Source of the DNA: Bacteroidales bacterium
Lineage (GTDB): Bacteria; Bacteroidota; Bacteroidia; Bacteroidales; UBA932
DNA length: 64,000 nucleotides
Assembly (NCBI GenBank): GCA_017554305.1
Contig: JAFZIN010000028.1
Span: forward strand, 1 to 64,000
Direction of reading: 5' to 3'
Shown: piece by piece, positions 61,651 through 64,000 of the stretch
How the letters are laid out: each line of letters starts with the position of its first letter
Position numbering within the stretch: position 1 is the stretch's first letter
Translations under genes and position numbers: made by a program
Notes under the pieces: model-generated
What the model was told of the DNA's origin: nothing
The model's database searches: none
What the model saw: only the letters and a program-made list of their open reading frames with translations

Positions 61651-62028
61651 ATGAAAAAGATTGTAGCAAGCCCAAAGGCACCGGCCGCTGTAGGAACTTA
61701 CAGCCAGGCAGTTATAGCAGACAACACAATTTATGCATCCGGTCAGCTTCCAATTGACCCTGCAACCGGAGAGTTTGCAAAGGGAGGTTTCAAAGAGCAG
61801 CTCACCCAGGTATTCACCAACCTTAAGAACGTGCTTGAGGAGGGAGGTTTCAAGATGAGCGATGCCGTTAAGGTAACCGTTTACCTTCAAGACCTTGCAA
61901 ACTTTGCAGCCCTCAATGAAGTTTACGCCCAGTTCTTCTCAGAGCCCTACCCTGCAAGAGTAGCCTTCCAGGTAGCCGCCCTCCCCAAGAACGCCATGGT
62001 AGAGGTAGACATTATTGCAGTTAAGTAA
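61651..62028 (+). CDS. ridA: RidA-family reactive intermediate deaminase
   Basis: A 125-residue Rid protein that hydrolyses 2-aminoacrylate-type enamines made by PLP enzymes. PAAVGTYSQAVIADNTIYASGQLPIDP, in part, covers the substrate loop; the arginine in YPARVAFQVAALPKNAMVEV and the final Glu region match RidA. Single gene with terminator. Confidence 0.95.
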   Translation: MKKIVASPKAPAAVGTYSQAVIADNTIYASGQLPIDPATGEFAKGGFKEQLTQVFTNLKNVLEEGGFKMSDAVKVTVYLQDLANFAALNEVYAQFFSEPYPARVAFQVAALPKNAMVEVDIIAVK

Positions 62029-62058
62029 GTTTACAAATAAACTATTTTTGTAATATGA

Positions 62059-62091
62059 GAAAGAGCCCGGTGAAATACCGAGCTCTTTTCT
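62059..62091. terminator. Terminator between ridA and rho
   Basis: AAAGAGC and GCTCTTT pair, with an inner GGT/ACC pairing, then TTTCTT on the plus strand. It lies between convergent genes and could serve both. Confidence 0.65.
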
Positions 62092-62120
62092 TATTGGCCT
62101 TTAAATGAGCGGATTGCCGA

Positions 62121-63977
62121 TTACTTCAGGGCATCTCCGTTCATTGTAACGAGGAATTCCTCGTTGGTGGTGGTTTTCTCCAGGCGGGATTTCATGAACT
62201 CCATAGCCTCAACGCTGTTCATATCTGAGAGGTAGTTCCTCAAGATCCATACACGGTTGAGAACCTCCTTGTTAACCAGCAGGTCATCTCTACGGGTAGA
62301 ACTGAGGGTAACGTCAACTGCAGGGAATACTCTCTTGTTGGAGAGCTTTCTGTCTAACTGCAACTCCATGTTACCTGTACCCTTGAACTCCTCAAAGATA
62401 ACGTCATCCATCTTGGAGCCGGTCTCTGTAAGAGCGGTTGCTATAATTGTAAGAGAACCACCGTTTTCTACGTTTCTGGCAGCACCAAAGAATCTCTTTG
62501 GTTTGTGAAGTGCGTTGGCATCAACACCGCCGCTGAGCACCTTGCCGCTGGCAGGCTGAACTGTGTTGAATGCACGTGCAAGACGGGTGATGGAATCCAA
62601 AAGGATAACCACATCATGGCCGCACTCAACAAGTCTCTTTGCCTTCTCAAGCACTATGCTTGCAACCTTTACGTGGCGGTCTGCAGGCTCGTCAAAGGTA
62701 GATGCAACTACCTCAGCCTTAACGCTGCGGGCCATATCTGTAACCTCCTCAGGACGCTCGTCTATAAGAAGGACAATCAGATAAACCTCCGGGTGGTTGT
62801 CTGCAATGGCGTTTGCTATCTCCTTAAGCAGCACGGTCTTACCGGTTTTAGGCTGAGCCACTATAAGACCTCTCTGTCCCTTACCTATAGGTGCGAACAT
62901 ATCTACAACTCTGCAGGAGAGGTTGTTGTGTCCGTTGCCAAGAATGTTGAACTTCTCATCCGGGAAGAGCGGAGTAAGGAAGTCAAACGGTACTCTGTCT
63001 CTGATGAAGGCAGGATCTCTGCCGTTGATGGAATCTATCTTTACAAGCGGGAAGTATTTGTCACCCTCTCTTGGCGGCTTAATCTCTCCGTAAACGGTAT
63101 CTCCGGTCTTAAGAGCGTAAAGCTTTATCTGTGACTGTGATACGTAAATATCATCCGGTGAGTTCAGATAGTTGTAATCAGATGAACGGAGGAAACCGTA
63201 ACCGTCAGGCATAATTTCAAGCACTCCGTTTGCCTTTACAACTCCCTCAAACTCAATCTTTACAGGTTTTTCTCTCTCCTGGAACTCCTCCTGGTTTCTG
63301 CGCTGCTCCATCTGAGGACGCTCGTTCTGGCGCTGCTCAAACTGAGGACGCTGAGGGCGGTCATTCTGCTGAGGACGCTCACCCTGAGGTGCGTTCTGCT
63401 GAACAGGTCTCTGCATCTGCTGAGGAGCAGATGGTCTTGGCTGAGGCTGTGCAATGTTCTGTGGCTGAGGCTGTGGAACGCTCTGCTGCTGAGCCTGCTC
63501 TGCCTGAGCCTGCTGGGCTGCAATCTGGTTCTTGCCGGTTCCTTTAGGACGTCCCCTACGCTTTGCAGGCTGTGCTGCCTCCGCATTTGCAGGCTGAGGC
63601 TGTGGAACATTCTGCTGCTGAGCCTGCTCTGCCTGAGGCTGCTGGGCTGCGTTCTGTGTATTCTGTGCTGCAGGTGCGGCCTCTTCCTTTCTCTTTCTTC
63701 CCCTCTTCTTAGGCTCTGCAACCTCCGGGTTGCTCTTTTCAATGTTCTGATTCTCCGCTCTTTGCTCAACTACAGGATTAGAAACCTGTATGCGCTCTCT
63801 CTTTGGTCTCTTTGGACGCTGAATAGGCTGGTCTACAGACTGAATAGCCTGCTCATCCAAAATCTTGTAAATCAGATCTTCCTGTGAATAATTCTTAGCT
63901 TTGGAAATGTTCAGTTTCTCTGCAATTGCCAACAACTCGTCAAAGCTCTTAGATTTTAGTTCAATAATGTCAATCAT
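62121..63977 (-). CDS. rho: Transcription termination factor Rho with long low-complexity insert
   Basis: A 618-residue Rho helicase. Residues 1-45 are the N-terminal helical domain ([15 protein letters not shown]). Residues about 50-240 are disordered, rich in Gln, Pro, Ala and Arg, with two AT-hook-like patches (PKKRGRKRK and [12 protein letters not shown]) and a near-exact internal duplication. The RNA-binding cold-shock fold ([15 protein letters not shown]) follows, then the ATPase core ([29 protein letters not shown]). Inserts of this kind are usual in Bacteroidota; in B. thetaiotaomicron the disordered Rho region supports phase separation. The start lies 23 bp from the window end. Confidence 0.96.
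   Translation of the reverse strand: MIDIIELKSKSFDELLAIAEKLNISKAKNYSQEDLIYKILDEQAIQSVDQPIQRPKRPKRERIQVSNPVVEQRAENQNIEKSNPEVAEPKKRGRKRKEEAAPAAQNTQNAAQQPQAEQAQQQNVPQPQPANAEAAQPAKRRGRPKGTGKNQIAAQQAQAEQAQQQSVPQPQPQNIAQPQPRPSAPQQMQRPVQQNAPQGERPQQNDRPQRPQFEQRQNERPQMEQRRNQEEFQEREKPVKIEFEGVVKANGVLEIMPDGYGFLRSSDYNYLNSPDDIYVSQSQIKLYALKTGDTVYGEIKPPREGDKYFPLVKIDSINGRDPAFIRDRVPFDFLTPLFPDEKFNILGNGHNNLSCRVVDMFAPIGKGQRGLIVAQPKTGKTVLLKEIANAIADNHPEVYLIVLLIDERPEEVTDMARSVKAEVVASTFDEPADRHVKVASIVLEKAKRLVECGHDVVILLDSITRLARAFNTVQPASGKVLSGGVDANALHKPKRFFGAARNVENGGSLTIIATALTETGSKMDDVIFEEFKGTGNMELQLDRKLSNKRVFPAVDVTLSSTRRDDLLVNKEVLNRVWILRNYLSDMNSVEAMEFMKSRLEKTTTNEEFLVTMNGDALK
63463..63650 (-). repeat. Internal 59-bp duplication in the rho insert
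   Basis: Segments 63463-63521 and 63592-63650 are nearly identical (three differences) and 129 bp apart, a multiple of three. They encode two copies of an AQQ-rich block ending VPQPQP. This is the sort of tract that expands or contracts without breaking the frame. Confidence 0.8.
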
Positions 63978-64000
63978 AAAATATACTCCGATACACGGGT

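Overview
The window reads as a chromosomal segment of a Bacteroidota bacterium, most likely order Bacteroidales; I do not assign a genus. The support is: the family content (PUR/DUF3276, DUF5606, DUF4199, DUF4295 beside L28/L33, DUF4296, glutamine synthetase III, long NusB, roughly 1,100-residue SecA, Rho with a long low-complexity insert, fimbrillin-type lipoproteins), several promoters of the Bacteroidetes form TTTG-N19-TAnnTTTG, and a general lack of Shine-Dalgarno sequences. Most of the window is compact core genome in short operons. I see no insertion sequence, prophage or CRISPR array.

Layout. 1-2.4 kb: a 45-residue peptide gene and a repeat-bearing surface lipoprotein, bracketed by an 18-bp inverted repeat. 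2.4-5.6 kb (minus): glnS, nfo and a lipoprotein-type peptide deformylase. 5.7-7.5 kb (plus): yicC and a lipoprotein. 7.5-15 kb (minus): nusB-yajC-ybbR-coaE-TerB/DnaJ-DUF5606-rimO-fabG-yitT. 15-20.2 kb: a PUR protein, tRNA-Cys, an RlmI-like methyltransferase, a 3'-5' exonuclease, a racemase-like lipoprotein and purM. 20.2-23.8 kb: an apparently acquired cassette between 14-bp direct repeats, holding a second peptide/lipoprotein pair and an AbiE-type toxin-antitoxin operon. 24-32.8 kb: glnN, then on the minus strand pda-purD-DUF6427-dacB-aminotransferase. 32.8-37 kb (plus): DUF4296, amidohydrolase, radical SAM, dtd, deoC. 37-37.4 kb: a gene-free stretch packed with hairpins. 37.4-46.3 kb (minus): rpmB-rpmG-DUF4295-ftsY-pheT, and thrS-infC-rpmI-rplT-lepB. 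46.4-64 kb: DUF4199, a GT2 glycosyltransferase, a 5'-nucleotidase lipoprotein, secA-lpd, ferredoxin, an M16 peptidase, DUF1573, meaB, a putative Mn transporter, ridA and rho.

The least explained signals are: (1) the non-palindromic motif AACTATCGNGA, found eight times on both strands, in several reading frames and once between genes, where about 0.1 copy is expected by chance; (2) a family of short perfect hairpins with tiny loops around a shared CCCC-TAGA-GGGG core, at 15.5 and 37.2 kb; (3) two 45-residue peptides with identically spaced residues, each just upstream of a fimbrillin-like lipoprotein gene; (4) a thrS leader hairpin shaped like a tRNA-Thr anticodon arm; (5) an inverted copy of the tRNA-Cys 3' end in its terminator; (6) two enzymes normally cytosolic (peptide deformylase, glutamate racemase) with lipoprotein signal peptides and intact active-site motifs. 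All calls come from reading the sequence; no database search was run.
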